A DNA stretch of 64,000 nt from Woeseiaceae bacterium. GTDB lineage: Bacteria > Pseudomonadota > Gammaproteobacteria > Steroidobacterales > Woeseiaceae. The notes under the pieces were generated by a model. That model was not told the DNA's origin and did not search any database. It saw nothing but the letters and a program-made list of their open reading frames with translations. The stretch covers positions 20,175 through 84,174 of the forward strand of contig JABDOQ010000052.1 of the NCBI GenBank assembly GCA_013043165.1, given 5' to 3'. The first letter of the stretch is position 1. The number at the start of each line of letters is the position of its first letter. The position numbers and the translations under genes are program-made. Shown piece by piece: positions 17,693 through 27,487 of this stretch.

Positions 17693-18550
17693 TCACCGAA
17701 CCCTGTCAACCAGGCCGTCGATTGCCGCTCTGCACTCGGGCTCATTCAGCAAGGGAACATGCCCCCGGTTCGAGATCGGAACAACCTCGAGGTCCGGTTT
17801 GCGAGCCTGCATTTTCCTGACGATATCCTCGGTCAAGAGATCCGACAGAACGCCCCAGAGCAACACAGCCGGCGTATTCGACAATGTATCGAACATCTGC
17901 CAGAGATCACCGGTCTTCGGTTTCAGCTTGCGTGCAGCCTCTCCCACATTAAGATCGACGTCGAGCTCGGGAATACCTTGTCCATTTTCGCGATAACCGC
18001 GCTGCACCAGTTTTCGCCAATCCGCAGCTGACAGCCCGGGAAAGAAGTGCGCATAGTTACTCCTGAATTGCGCGATCGCCTCGTCCCAGTTACGCACGGG
18101 CTTGGCACGGCCCGCATGTTCTCTCACTCGCTTTGCCCCCGCAGGATTAACCTCCGGGCCGATGTCGTTCAGAATGACACCCGTGACTCTTTCTTTTTGC
18201 TGCGCAGACATTGCCATGGCGCAAATCCCGCCGAGCGAGGTGCCAACGACGATGACTTTGTCGATTGCCAGCGTATCAAGCAATGCCCAGGTATCCTGAA
18301 CATAGGTAGACGGATTATAGTTGCGCCACTCAGGATCATAATCGGAAAGACCGCGGCCTCGGAGGTCCGGCGTGATGACGCGGCGGCGATCGCTCAGGTA
18401 ATTCGCGAGATCCTCGAAGTCCCTGCTGTTGCGTGTAAGCCCCGGCAGACAAAGAACGGGCGTGCCGCCTTTGTCACTGGAATAGTCCCTGTAATACAGC
18501 TGCAGCCCGTCCGAACTTTGAAAGTAATGTGCGTTGTCGCCGTTTGCCAT
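17693..18550 (-). CDS. Alpha/beta hydrolase
   Basis: A 285-residue hydrolase from ATG 18550. GTPVLCLPGLTRNSRDFEDL is the oxyanion strand, VITPDLRGRGLSDYD is typical of the family, VVGTSLGGICAMAM contains the nucleophile elbow GTSLGG, and ISNRGHVPLLNEPE carries the catalytic His. Relatives include haloperoxidase- and ester-hydrolase-like proteins, with unknown substrates. The frame extends to a GTG at 18661 with GGAG upstream, adding 37 residues; I prefer 18550 (AGG 5 bp upstream) because the extension lacks the family pattern, but the longer form is possible. It is divergent from the helicase gene. Confidence 0.88.
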   Translation of the reverse strand: MANGDNAHYFQSSDGLQLYYRDYSSDKGGTPVLCLPGLTRNSRDFEDLANYLSDRRRVITPDLRGRGLSDYDPEWRNYNPSTYVQDTWALLDTLAIDKVIVVGTSLGGICAMAMSAQQKERVTGVILNDIGPEVNPAGAKRVREHAGRAKPVRNWDEAIAQFRSNYAHFFPGLSAADWRKLVQRGYRENGQGIPELDVDLNVGEAARKLKPKTGDLWQMFDTLSNTPAVLLWGVLSDLLTEDIVRKMQARKPDLEVVPISNRGHVPLLNEPECRAAIDGLVDRVR

Positions 18551-18778
18551 ATCGCCTGCCGAGCGCTCTTCGAGTGGCGTATCGTACCGCACTGCGCCCT
18601 TCCAATTGGCTGCCACTCTGTTATAGTGCGCCGCATCCTGGCGCACATCGGTCTGCGCCACTTACTCCGGCCCCAGCAATTCCGCGGGTTTCGGAGCCTT
18701 TAAAGAATTCCCAGCCTGGACCGAACCCCAAGCGACTACACGTCGCGAGCGGTCAGGCGACCTGGAGCAATAAATACA

Positions 18779-20059
18779 ATGTTATTCAATCAACTCGGCC
18801 TGTCGGCCGAACTGCTGCGTGCGGTCGATGAAAAGGGCTACAGCGAAGCTACCCCGATCCAGCAGCAGGCAATACCTCACATACTCGAAGGCCACGACAT
18901 ACTGGCGGGTGCCCAAACCGGCACCGGCAAGACGGCGGGCTTCACGTTGCCGCTATTACAGCGACTGCAGTTTGGCGAAATCAATCGCCGCAAGATTCGG
19001 GCTCTCGTACTGACACCAACGCGTGAACTCGCGGCGCAGGTCGGTGAAAGCGTGCGTGACTACGGCCGTTACCTGCCATTCAGGACCGGCGTGATTTACG
19101 GTGGCGTAAGCATCAATACCCAGATCAGTAGACTGCGAAAAGGCGTCGATGTTGTTGTCGCAACGCCCGGTCGACTGCTCGACCACATGCAGCAAGGCAC
19201 CATTGATCTTTCCGCGGTCGAAGTGCTCGTTCTCGATGAGGCCGATCGCATGCTCGACATGGGCTTTATTCGCGATATTCGCAAGGTGCTTAAGGTGCTG
19301 CCGAAGGAGCGTCAGAACCTGTTGTTCTCGGCGACGTTCTCGAAAGAAATAAAGCAGCTCGCTGCAAGCACGCTGAATTCACCCGCCGAGATTCAGGTTT
19401 CACAAGAAAACTCGACGGTGGACAAAGTCAGTCAGATTATCTACCCGGTCGATAAGAGTCGTAAACGCGAACTGCTCTCGCACCGCATCGGCAAGGAAGA
19501 CTGGCAGCAGGTTCTCGTCTTCACCCGCACCAAGCATGGCGCCAACCGCCTGGCGACCCAACTCGAGTCTGATGGCATTACGGCAACGGCCATCCACGGC
19601 AACAAATCTCAGAGCGCACGAACTCGCGCGTTGCAGGAATTCAAGAACGGTTCCGTGCGTGTATTGGTTGCGACCGACCTGGCCGCGCGCGGCCTCGACA
19701 TCCAGCGCTTGCCGCACGTCGTAAACTACGAACTGCCACACGTCCCGGAGGACTATGTGCATCGAATCGGCCGAACCGCCCGGGCGGGCCATGAGGGCGC
19801 GGCAATCTCACTGGTCTGTGTCGATGAACTGAAGCTGCTGCGTGATATCGAGCAATTGCTCGGCTCTAAAATCACGAAAGAGATCGTAGCCGGTTACGAA
19901 GTAGATCCCCGGATCAAGGCGGAGCCAATACAAAACGGCCGATCGAGGCGATCGAACGGAGCCCGAAATGACGGTGCCAAAAAGCGCCGCTTTGGCGCAC
20001 CGAAAAATCAAGGTGGGAAGCGCAACGGCCCGCCGCGTCGGCGGCGCAAACGAGCCTAG
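18779..20059 (+). CDS. rhlE: DEAD-box ATP-dependent RNA helicase, RhlE type
   Basis: A 426-residue helicase. Motifs in order: [14 protein letters not shown] (Q motif), AQTGTGKT (I), PTRELAAQ (Ia), TPGRLLD (Ib), DEAD as [13 protein letters not shown] (II), FSATF (III), [14 protein letters not shown] (IV), [10 protein letters not shown] (V) and [10 protein letters not shown] (VI). The opening [20 protein letters not shown] and a basic RRRRKRA tail match RhlE. It would unwind RNA in ribosome assembly or RNA decay. A TATAGT box at 18622-18627 is the only promoter-like element seen upstream. Confidence 0.96.
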   Translation: MLFNQLGLSAELLRAVDEKGYSEATPIQQQAIPHILEGHDILAGAQTGTGKTAGFTLPLLQRLQFGEINRRKIRALVLTPTRELAAQVGESVRDYGRYLPFRTGVIYGGVSINTQISRLRKGVDVVVATPGRLLDHMQQGTIDLSAVEVLVLDEADRMLDMGFIRDIRKVLKVLPKERQNLLFSATFSKEIKQLAASTLNSPAEIQVSQENSTVDKVSQIIYPVDKSRKRELLSHRIGKEDWQQVLVFTRTKHGANRLATQLESDGITATAIHGNKSQSARTRALQEFKNGSVRVLVATDLAARGLDIQRLPHVVNYELPHVPEDYVHRIGRTARAGHEGAAISLVCVDELKLLRDIEQLLGSKITKEIVAGYEVDPRIKAEPIQNGRSRRSNGARNDGAKKRRFGAPKNQGGKRNGPPRRRRKRA

Positions 20060-20164
20060 CGCCTGCCGGGTTCGCTTTTCTTGGTTGCCCGTCCGTCGTT
20101 CGGCGGGCGCGTGACCTGACTTTATTTTCTGAGAAACCCGCAGCAGCAGGCTCCCTGTAATCAT

Positions 20165-21601
20165 CTACGGTCGCTGTTCATGCGCTTTGCGCCTTGGCCT
20201 TACCCGGCCGAGCGGTGCTATAGCCAGTAGCAGGACCATCAAGAACGCCGCACCGGGATACTTGATTGCATATACCAGTGGCGTCAGCACGATGCGGGTC
20301 ATCAGCCGCAAAGATTCATGCTCTGCAATTACGCCAGCCACCGGCGGCGACGTCCGGTAATAAAAATCGACAAACGCGCGGCCGGGCGCGTTCGTCTTCA
20401 GGTATTTGTCGCGGAATGATCGCAGCAGTCGAACCTCAGGGTCGAGATAAGAACCATAGGCGGCGGTGGCGATAAAGCAATCGCCGTTATCGGAAACAGC
20501 CGGATTTTCCAAAAACTCAATATCAGCTTCGATAAACTGGAGTTGGCGATTAATCGTATCGAGCTGCGCATTCAGATTATTTATCATGCCAAGCTGTTGT
20601 TCAAACGGGGCATAGTCATTCAATGCTTGGGTGATCAGGATATTCGTGTTTTCCATACCGGCCGCGACGTTTGCAATTCTCCGCGCCAGATCCGCGCGGC
20701 CAACTGAGACCGCGTCGGGCACGACATCGCTCTCGTACCCGATCGCAACGCCGTCCTCGACTACCATGTCAGTTTTGATGTTATCGGCGATCAATTTCAG
20801 CATCGACTTAACCGTAAATGGTGCTGGCTGCGGCGGCAGCGGGTTACAAGCAGAATCCGTAACTGGTTGGCCGGCCGGAATCGTTCCATCGATGGGACAA
20901 ACGGGCAGGAAGGAACTCTGATCGCAATCGGCCAGATCATCGCAGATGTACCGTGGCGCCGTGCCGTCACTGATCGGTGCCGGCAGCAGTGGCGCCGGCA
21001 GCGGCTGACATGCAGCATCAGTAGCAGGTTGACCAACCGGAATCGTGCCAGCGACGGGACAATTTGGGGGATCTTGTAATGTACAACACGTTTGTGGATT
21101 CTGATTGAAACACGCAGGAAAATCGATCGTACAGTCATATGATGGCGCAGTGCCGTCACTGAGCGGGGTTCCTTCAGGAAACAGGGACTTGACTTCAAAG
21201 CTCATATACGCGTTGCCGCCGCCCAGGCTTTGTATGTACGCATCGTCGCCGTTCCGAGTGTCGTTGGCGGAGATGTTCCAGCTCTGGCCGAACCTCTGGC
21301 CAAAAGCGTCGCCCATTATCGACGTATCGTGGAAGCGGATGCGCAGATTGTTCTCGCTGAGCCGGACCGTCTCGGCGTCAAAACCATCCGGCTTATTGTC
21401 TCCACAAATCTGCGGAGGATCAGCGGTATCGTTATCCACGCAAGGCACACAGTCGACACCCACACACAGTCGACCCTCGACAACTGGGGTCATCAGGTCA
21501 TCTGTAATGATCTGATCATCAAGGATGACCTGATCCGCTGTCAGGTTTGCCAACACCAGCAATCCGATGATGGTTATTACTATTCTCGTTACGCTTCGCA
21601 C
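20165..21601 (-). CDS. Secreted repeat protein with CFI-box C-terminal domain
   Basis: A 478-residue exported protein. After the signal peptide ([20 protein letters not shown]) the mature part starts [14 protein letters not shown] and contains CVGVDC, shared with the next gene. Two degenerate repeats, each ending GTIP.GQP.TD.AC.PLP, fill the middle, with many Cys and Pro. [21 protein letters not shown] resembles a trimeric-adhesin head-to-neck segment, then comes a predicted coiled coil ([20 protein letters not shown]). The C-terminus has [20 protein letters not shown], the CFI-box, then a hydrophobic helix and a basic tail: a sorting-type end. GTG start. Likely surface or envelope located; function unknown. 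Confidence 0.8.
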   Translation of the reverse strand: MRSVTRIVITIIGLLVLANLTADQVILDDQIITDDLMTPVVEGRLCVGVDCVPCVDNDTADPPQICGDNKPDGFDAETVRLSENNLRIRFHDTSIMGDAFGQRFGQSWNISANDTRNGDDAYIQSLGGGNAYMSFEVKSLFPEGTPLSDGTAPSYDCTIDFPACFNQNPQTCCTLQDPPNCPVAGTIPVGQPATDAACQPLPAPLLPAPISDGTAPRYICDDLADCDQSSFLPVCPIDGTIPAGQPVTDSACNPLPPQPAPFTVKSMLKLIADNIKTDMVVEDGVAIGYESDVVPDAVSVGRADLARRIANVAAGMENTNILITQALNDYAPFEQQLGMINNLNAQLDTINRQLQFIEADIEFLENPAVSDNGDCFIATAAYGSYLDPEVRLLRSFRDKYLKTNAPGRAFVDFYYRTSPPVAGVIAEHESLRLMTRIVLTPLVYAIKYPGAAFLMVLLLAIAPLGRVRPRRKAHEQRP

Positions 21602-21672
21602 GATGCCCCCATGGGATTAGACGGTCATTTCGTTAGGCTATAGGGTCTATCGAAAAACTACGGCGCCGGGTT

Positions 21673-22290
21673 CTACAAAGCGTTCACCCGGTCCAGTAAA
21701 TCATTGACGCGATTGTTCAGTTCATCGATACGTATCTGGACGGCCGCAATTTCGGCCTCGATTGCCAGGGCGTCAGGACTGGTATCGATACCGGTCTGAA
21801 AGTCGACGAACTGCTGCATATTCACGGCGTCGGTGTCGGCCGTTCCCGGCGCGACATTAACGATCGGACGCTCGGCACCCGGGGCGCCAACCGAAATGGC
21901 ATCGGGAACGACTGCTGAACCCGCGCCCAGCGCCACGCCACCCAGGTCGGTGGCCTGAACATGCAGCACTTCAAGGCCCGAACGCTCGTCGGTGATATAG
22001 AAATACGCCGATCCCGTCGTCGTATCATCAGTAATGCCCATGAGCCAGTCATTGGTCGGAAAGCCCGCGGAGGTGCTCGTGTCTTGAAAGCGAATTTGAG
22101 GATCGCTGCTTTTTAACTTGATCGTATCGAAGTCGAAAAGCTCACCGTCCGCGCAATCGGCGCCGACGCACTGAGAGCCGTCCACGATCAAATCATCATT
22201 GATGACCTGATCGGCCCAAACCGGCGCCGAAAAAAGTAGAACACCGATACAGGAAATGTATCGACCCAGGCTGAAGTTCGACATTGTCAT
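21673..22290 (-). CDS. Secreted protein with trimeric autotransporter-like neck motif and coiled coil
   Basis: A 205-residue exported protein. Its mature N-terminus, ADQVINDDLIVDG with CVGADC, matches that of the neighbouring CFI-box gene, so the two are paralogous. IRFQDTSTSAGFPTNDWLMG follows. NVAPGTADTDAVNMQQF is very close to the neck motif that joins head and stalk in YadA-type trimeric autotransporters (TDAVN). The last 30 residues form heptads (VQIRIDELNNRVNDLLDRVN), a coiled coil, but there is no beta-barrel anchor. ATG 22290 is chosen because GAGGA lies 6 bp upstream; a GTG precedes it at 22296. It starts an operon-like pair with the CFI-box gene (71 bp gap). Confidence 0.8.
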   Translation of the reverse strand: MTMSNFSLGRYISCIGVLLFSAPVWADQVINDDLIVDGSQCVGADCADGELFDFDTIKLKSSDPQIRFQDTSTSAGFPTNDWLMGITDDTTTGSAYFYITDERSGLEVLHVQATDLGGVALGAGSAVVPDAISVGAPGAERPIVNVAPGTADTDAVNMQQFVDFQTGIDTSPDALAIEAEIAAVQIRIDELNNRVNDLLDRVNAL

Positions 22291-22512
22291 TTTCACTCCT
22301 CTTCGATCGGTCTTTTAGGTGACTTGGTAATGAAATGCGTGCAATCACGCAAGATTCAGGTTCGTTAAAGAAATCAAGGATAAAGCCGCCAGGCAACCAA
22401 CGGCGCACACTTTCAGCTTCCTCAATTCAGACCCCATTGCCTTTACCGGCTTTTTTATAGTTATGCTAGTGTTCACGGTACTCTATTCGCTATAGCGTAG
22501 CAATTCGATGCC

Positions 22513-22698
22513 TTACCAGGAACGATATCCATCCCCCCGAACGGATATCAAAAACCGGCTATCGTTACTTGGTGTCCTCGATTTTTTGCCCTCTTTGACT
22601 TCGCAGGACCAGGTTTCGGCAATACTGTCCGCGACGGCCATTCCACTGAAGCACAGCATGACGAGCGCGACCAGTGTCGCGGGTAGGAAGTTTTTCAT
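22513..22698 (-). CDS. Small exported protein, possibly truncated by a frameshift
   Basis: A 61-residue product with a good ribosome binding site (GGGAG, 6 bp before ATG) and signal peptide MKNFLPATLVALVMLCFSGM ending near AVA-DS. The mature part begins SIAETWSCEVKEGKK. After this the sequence turns basic and unfamiliar. Adding one base in the six-A run would continue as KKIEDTK then stop, closer to what I recall of a family opening with ETW-C-x-DGK-x-EDV. So the gene may be a decayed remnant. It lies 26 bp downstream of modC. Confidence 0.55.
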   Translation of the reverse strand: MKNFLPATLVALVMLCFSGMAVADSIAETWSCEVKEGKKSRTPSNDSRFLISVRGDGYRSW

Positions 22699-22724
22699 CG
22701 TGTTCTCCCGGTTAGTTGTTTTTG

Positions 22725-23777
22725 TCAGCGCTTGACTGTGACTGACTTCACCTGGGCAAATACCTGGTCGCCTTTTTTCAGGTCAAGATGTGCGACTGAG
22801 CGTCTCGTAACCAGTGCCAACAGGTAGTCGGTCCCGGCAACCAGCCGAACCAGCGCCGACGCGCCTCCCGAGGTTTGTACGTCGTCTATCTCCGCGGCGA
22901 TGACGTTCAGTATGGTCGTGTCATCGGGCCTGCTCAGGCAGATGCTGACGTCTTGCGCCGCAATTCGCAGCCGAACGTCGCGCGCATTCGCATGATAGCG
23001 GCCGGGCACACTGAGCTCTCCTCCTGAAAAGTTGAGCTGCGTCAAATCGTAGTCACGGTCGTAACGCCAGGGCTTCGCCTCAATGACGGAACCGGCATTG
23101 GCTCCCGATAACATGGGCAGATCCAGCCGTGACAGCATTTCATGCAGCTCGCCGTTGGCCACAATCCTGCCGTCTTCAATCAATAACAGGTGGTCACACA
23201 GCCGACTAACCTCGTCGATGCTGTGGCTGACGTAAATCATCGGCACCGACAGTTCGTCGTGCAGACGGTCAAGATAGGGTAGCAACTCGTCTTTGCGACG
23301 CTGGTCGAGCGACGCCAGAGGTTCGTCCATGAGTACAAGTTGTGGGGATCGCAGCAAGACGGCGGCGATGGCAACACGCTGCGCTTCTCCGCCCGACAGG
23401 CCATCGGGCTTGCGGTCGAGCAGATCGCCCAGGCCCAACATCTCGACCACCTGTTTTTGGTCGACCATCGGGGCCGACGATCGACGTAAACCGAACTCGA
23501 TGTTTCTGCGTACGTCCAGATGCGGGAAAAGCTGCGGCTCCTGAAAGACATAGCCGACGCCGCGCTTGTGAACTGGTCGACTATCGTGCGACAGGTCAGC
23601 TTCGAGCCCGGCAATACAGCGCAGTAACGTTGTCTTTCCGGACCCCGACTCACCGAACAATCCTGTAATGCCGGCTGTGGGAATCTGCACGTCGACGCTG
23701 AGCTGGAAATTTCTGCGGCGCAACGTATGTTTCAGCGTTACGGTGGTTTCGGCGGCTATGCTGGTAATTCTCGTCAC
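22725..23777 (-). CDS. modC: Molybdate ABC transporter ATP-binding protein
   Basis: A 350-residue ATPase, the usual ModC length. Walker A is GESGSGKTTL, signature LSGGEAQRVAIA, Walker B LVLMDEPLASLD, switch His in YVSHSIDEV. The C-terminal 70 residues (NVIAAEIDDVQTSGGASALV) form the Mop/TOBE domain that binds molybdate and gates transport. It overlaps modB by 4 nt (ATGA). With ModA and ModB it would import molybdate for the molybdenum cofactor. Confidence 0.95.
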   Translation of the reverse strand: MTRITSIAAETTVTLKHTLRRRNFQLSVDVQIPTAGITGLFGESGSGKTTLLRCIAGLEADLSHDSRPVHKRGVGYVFQEPQLFPHLDVRRNIEFGLRRSSAPMVDQKQVVEMLGLGDLLDRKPDGLSGGEAQRVAIAAVLLRSPQLVLMDEPLASLDQRRKDELLPYLDRLHDELSVPMIYVSHSIDEVSRLCDHLLLIEDGRIVANGELHEMLSRLDLPMLSGANAGSVIEAKPWRYDRDYDLTQLNFSGGELSVPGRYHANARDVRLRIAAQDVSICLSRPDDTTILNVIAAEIDDVQTSGGASALVRLVAGTDYLLALVTRRSVAHLDLKKGDQVFAQVKSVTVKR

Positions 23778-24457
23778 CGCATACTCCAGCGTTTGTTAAT
23801 GATAAACATTCCAAATAACACGAAAAAAGCGAAAACCAGCAGCAACAACGACATCTGGTGTGCAGCGCCATAATTCAGCGTTTCAACCTGATCGTAAATG
23901 GCAATGGAAATTACGCGCGTTTTGCCGGGAATATTGCCGCCCACCATCAGGACGACACCGAATTCGCCGAGCGTATGGGCGAAAGCCAGGACGGCAGCGC
24001 CGATGAAGCCGCGCACTGACATCGGTACCGCAACAGCGAAGAACGCGTCCAGCTTCGATGCGCCTTGTGTCCAGGCAAACTCCAGTGTCTGTCGCGGCAG
24101 CGACTCAAAAGCGCTTTGCAGAGGCTGGACTGCGAACGGCAAACTGTAAACGCACGATGCAATTACGAGTCCTGAAAAAGAAAACGTCAGTGCACTACCG
24201 GTTATTTGCACCCACCAACTTCCGATCGCACCGTGTGGACCCAGCAGGATCAACAGGTAAAAACCAATCACGGTCGGCGGCAGTACGATCGGCATCGCCA
24301 CGATAGCCTGCGCGACCGGCTTGTATCGCGATGACGTCTGCGACAGCCACCAGGCAAGCGGCGTAGCAATCAGGATCAGAACGACCGTGGTCACAAACGC
24401 AAGCTGCATCGAAAGCAGCAGTGGCGCGATAATCGACATGTCGGTCAGCTCGTCCAT
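23774..24457 (-). CDS. modB: Molybdate ABC transporter permease
   Basis: A 227-residue inner-membrane permease with five hydrophobic segments. The ABC-interaction loop is AWTQGASKLDAFFAVAVPMS, the EAA-like motif; VLAFAHTLGEFGVVLMVGGN is a strongly conserved ModB segment. Starts by overlapping the modA stop by 1 nt (24457), and ends overlapping modC by 4 nt, a compact translationally coupled operon. Confidence 0.95.
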   Translation of the reverse strand: MDELTDMSIIAPLLLSMQLAFVTTVVLILIATPLAWWLSQTSSRYKPVAQAIVAMPIVLPPTVIGFYLLILLGPHGAIGSWWVQITGSALTFSFSGLVIASCVYSLPFAVQPLQSAFESLPRQTLEFAWTQGASKLDAFFAVAVPMSVRGFIGAAVLAFAHTLGEFGVVLMVGGNIPGKTRVISIAIYDQVETLNYGAAHQMSLLLLVFAFFVLFGMFIINKRWSMR

Positions 24458-25227
24458 TAGTCCGGAACCCTGTAGCCGTGTCGAATAATGATTTCTTTGG
24501 CGGCCGGCGTGCTCAGAAAATCAAGAAACTGCCGGGCACCGGCATTGCTGCGCGCCCTTTTCAGCAGCACCAGCTGTTGCTGCAGCGAAGTGTTCGAAGT
24601 GGGCGGAACAATCCAGGTACAGGTTGCCGCAGGCAGATCAGGGTCCAATGTTTGCGACAGCGAAACGAAGCCAAGTGTCGCATTGCCGGTCGCGACAAAC
24701 TGCAGCGTTTGCGCGATATTTTCTCCGAATACGGCACGCTGCGAAGCCGATTTCCAAAGGCCGGCCGCTTCAAGAAACTCACGCGCAGCGGCGCCATACG
24801 GTGCAGTTTTCGGGTTGGCGAGTGCCAGCCAGAGATAGTCACGTCGCTCGAGCACCTCACGACAGTCTTTGCCCCGCAACCGTTCATCACGTGACCATAG
24901 AACCAGGCTGCCGATCGCATACGTCCGCCGGCTGCCGGCTACCGTGTAGCCGGATTTTTCGAGCAACGAAGGGCGTTCGGTATCCGCCGACAGAAACAGA
25001 TCGAACGGTCCACCGTTGATAATCTGTGCGTAGAGCTTGCCGGTCGATCCCGGGCTGATGCGAACCGGCACCGCGGTTGTTTCCGTGAAGGCCGCCGAGA
25101 CTTCCGCCGCTGTCTTTGCAAAGTTGCTGGCAACGGCAACGGTCACGATGTCATCCGCAAGCAGCCCGCAGGGCAGCAAAGCTGCCGAAAGAAAATGCAA
25201 GAGCAGTCGTCCGGCAGTGAACCGCAC
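24457..25227 (-). CDS. modA: Molybdate-binding periplasmic protein
   Basis: A 256-residue solute-binding protein. Signal peptide MRFTAGRLLLHFLSAALLPC then ADDIVTVAVASNFAKTAAEV, the ModA opening whose Ser contacts the oxyanion. FDLFLSADTERP and ANPKTAPYGAAAREFLEAAG are also conserved, as is the closing GYRVP. GTG start at 25227, only 4 bp after the glcB stop, which places the mod genes in the same transcript as the glyoxylate shunt genes. Confidence 0.93.
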   Translation of the reverse strand: MRFTAGRLLLHFLSAALLPCGLLADDIVTVAVASNFAKTAAEVSAAFTETTAVPVRISPGSTGKLYAQIINGGPFDLFLSADTERPSLLEKSGYTVAGSRRTYAIGSLVLWSRDERLRGKDCREVLERRDYLWLALANPKTAPYGAAAREFLEAAGLWKSASQRAVFGENIAQTLQFVATGNATLGFVSLSQTLDPDLPAATCTWIVPPTSNTSLQQQLVLLKRARSNAGARQFLDFLSTPAAKEIIIRHGYRVPD

Positions 25228-25231
25228 GCTT

Positions 25232-27424
25232 TTATGTCGCTAGCTGCGCTTTCTTCTGCCGGCGATAGCGATGCAAGAGCGGCTCGGTATAGCCGTTGGG
25301 CTGACTACAGCCTTCGAACACCAGTGCACAGGCGGCCTGAAAAGCGATGCTTGAGTCAAAGTCGTCACTCATGCGTTCGTATGATGCATCACCCTCGTTC
25401 TGCCTGTCGACGATTTTCGCCATGCGCTTGAATGTCTCGAGTACCTGGCCTTTCTTGGCTATGCCATGCAGCAACCAGTTTGCAATATGCTGACTCGATA
25501 TTCTGAGCGTAGCTCGATCTTCCATCAGGCCAACATCGTCGATATCCGGGACCTTGGAACAACCGACACCCTGATCGATCCAGCGGACGACGTAGCCCAG
25601 TATTCCCTGTGCGTTGTTGTCAAGTTCAGCCTGAATTTCGTTCGCCGACAGCCGACTGAGATCGCCCAGAGGTGGCGTCAGGATATCGTCAAGACTCGCC
25701 AGCTTTCGTTTCGCGAGTGCGTGTTGCCGTTGGCGCACGTTAACCGCGTGATAGTGCATCGCGTGCAGCGTTGCGGCCGTCGGTGACGGTACCCACGCGC
25801 AGTTGGCTCCTGCTTCCGGGTGCGCCTGTTTGGTTTCCATCATCTGCAGCATCTCATCGGGCTTCGGCCACATACCCTTGCCGATCTGCGCCTTACCAGG
25901 CAGTCCGCAACGTATGCCGATATCGACGTTCCAGTCCTCGTAAGCGTTAATCCATGGTTCTTTCTTGATAGCCTCTTTGGGCAGCACGGGCCCGGCCTGC
26001 ATGCTGGTGTGAATTTCGTCGCCGGTACGATCCAGAAAACCGGTATTAATAAATACTATGCGCTTGCTGACGGCACGAATGCATTCGGCAAGATTGATCG
26101 TCGTGCGGCGCTCTTCATCCATGACACCGACCTTGATCGTATTGGACTCCAGCTCAAGCAACTGTTCTACCCGGCTAAAAAGCTTATCGGTAAAGGCGAC
26201 CTCCTCCGGTCCATGCATCTTCGGCTTGACGATGTAGATGCTGCCGCTCGAACTGTTCGGCTGATACCCTTCGCGCCGACGATCAGTCATAGCGCATGCG
26301 GTCGTTATTACGGCATCCAGGATGCCTTCGAAAATCTCATCACCCGCCGTGTCGAGCACGGCATCGGTAGTCATCAGGTGCCCGACGTTGCGAACCAGCA
26401 GCAAGCTGCGACCCGACAACGCCAGCTCGCCGCCATCGGTAGCCGTGTATACACGATCCTGATTTGGCTTGCGCGTGATCGCCTTGCCCGACTTCTCGAG
26501 CGTCGCTTCCAGCTCACAAGTGATCAGGCCAAGCCAGTTTCGATACACGCCGACCTTGTCTTTAGCGTCGACCGCCGCGACCGAGTCCTCGCAGTCCTGG
26601 ATCGTGGTTACAGCGCTTTCGAGAATGACATCCGCAACGTTGGCAGTCGCGTCTCTGCCAACCGGGTGATCCGGGTTGACCTGGATTTCGATGTGCAGGC
26701 CGTTGTTGCGAAACAGATACCCGAGCTGCTCGCCATCGACTGAAAACCCGACGAACTGCTGCGGATCTTTCAGCGACTTCGTTTCGCCGTTGGCGAGGGA
26801 GGCCACGAAGACCGTGCCGGTATCCAGTCGATCGAGCCCGTAGCTATTGACATCCGCGTGGCTGACACCATCGAGTGGAATGGCATTATCAAGAAATGCG
26901 GTCGCGTAGCGAATAACGGCCGCGCCGCGTGCAGGATTATAGCCGCCGCCGCGCTGCTGCTCGTTGTCCTCGCTGATGACGTCGGTACCGTAAAGCGCAT
27001 CGTACAGACTGCCCCAGCGAGCGTTTGCAGCGTTGATCGCAAACCGTGCATTGCTGACGGGCACCACGAGCTGTGGACCGGCAATGTCTGCGATCTCCGC
27101 ATCGACGTTGGCCGTTTCGATCTGAAACGGTTTTCCCGCATCGGCAAGATAGCCGAGGTCTTTCAGAAACGCGACATAGTCAGCCTGTTTCCAGGGATTA
27201 CCCTGCCTCGCAACATGCCATTCGTCGATTTTCTGCTGCAGTTCATCGCGAACCGTCAGCAGCGAACGATTAATCGGTGTCAGCTCCGTGACAATCGATT
27301 CAAGTCCGCTCCAGAATACTTCGGACCTGAAGTCGATCGACGGCAGGAGCTCCTGCTCGACGAATTCGAAGAAAACGCGAGAAATGCTCAATCCGCCAAC
27401 GGATTGTCGATCGTCAATACTCAT
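25232..27424 (-). CDS. glcB: Malate synthase G
   Basis: A 730-residue enzyme, near E. coli GlcB (723 aa). It condenses glyoxylate with acetyl-CoA to malate, the second step of the glyoxylate bypass. Recognisable segments include NARWGSLYDALYGTDVISED, AVVTTIQDCEDSVAAVDA-type sequence (written here as ILESAVTTIQDCEDSVAAVD), RSLLLVRNVGHLMTTDAVLD, and GIMDEERRTT-like VGVMDEERRTTINL, all typical of the G isoform. ATG at 27424 matches the usual N-terminus; a TTG at 27448 preceded by AGGAG is an alternative that adds 8 residues. It follows aceA by about 60 bp. Confidence 0.95.
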   Translation of the reverse strand: MSIDDRQSVGGLSISRVFFEFVEQELLPSIDFRSEVFWSGLESIVTELTPINRSLLTVRDELQQKIDEWHVARQGNPWKQADYVAFLKDLGYLADAGKPFQIETANVDAEIADIAGPQLVVPVSNARFAINAANARWGSLYDALYGTDVISEDNEQQRGGGYNPARGAAVIRYATAFLDNAIPLDGVSHADVNSYGLDRLDTGTVFVASLANGETKSLKDPQQFVGFSVDGEQLGYLFRNNGLHIEIQVNPDHPVGRDATANVADVILESAVTTIQDCEDSVAAVDAKDKVGVYRNWLGLITCELEATLEKSGKAITRKPNQDRVYTATDGGELALSGRSLLLVRNVGHLMTTDAVLDTAGDEIFEGILDAVITTACAMTDRRREGYQPNSSSGSIYIVKPKMHGPEEVAFTDKLFSRVEQLLELESNTIKVGVMDEERRTTINLAECIRAVSKRIVFINTGFLDRTGDEIHTSMQAGPVLPKEAIKKEPWINAYEDWNVDIGIRCGLPGKAQIGKGMWPKPDEMLQMMETKQAHPEAGANCAWVPSPTAATLHAMHYHAVNVRQRQHALAKRKLASLDDILTPPLGDLSRLSANEIQAELDNNAQGILGYVVRWIDQGVGCSKVPDIDDVGLMEDRATLRISSQHIANWLLHGIAKKGQVLETFKRMAKIVDRQNEGDASYERMSDDFDSSIAFQAACALVFEGCSQPNGYTEPLLHRYRRQKKAQLAT

Positions 27425-27487
27425 AGGATTGGCCGCTGCTGATTCCAAGAGTATTAGCTCCTGCCGGACACGTACCTGTCAATCGCT

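Noticed and set aside
20087..20108. GC-rich hairpin between the helicase and CFI-box genes
   Set aside because: The stem is interrupted by a bulge and has no T-run; it is not strong enough to call a terminator.
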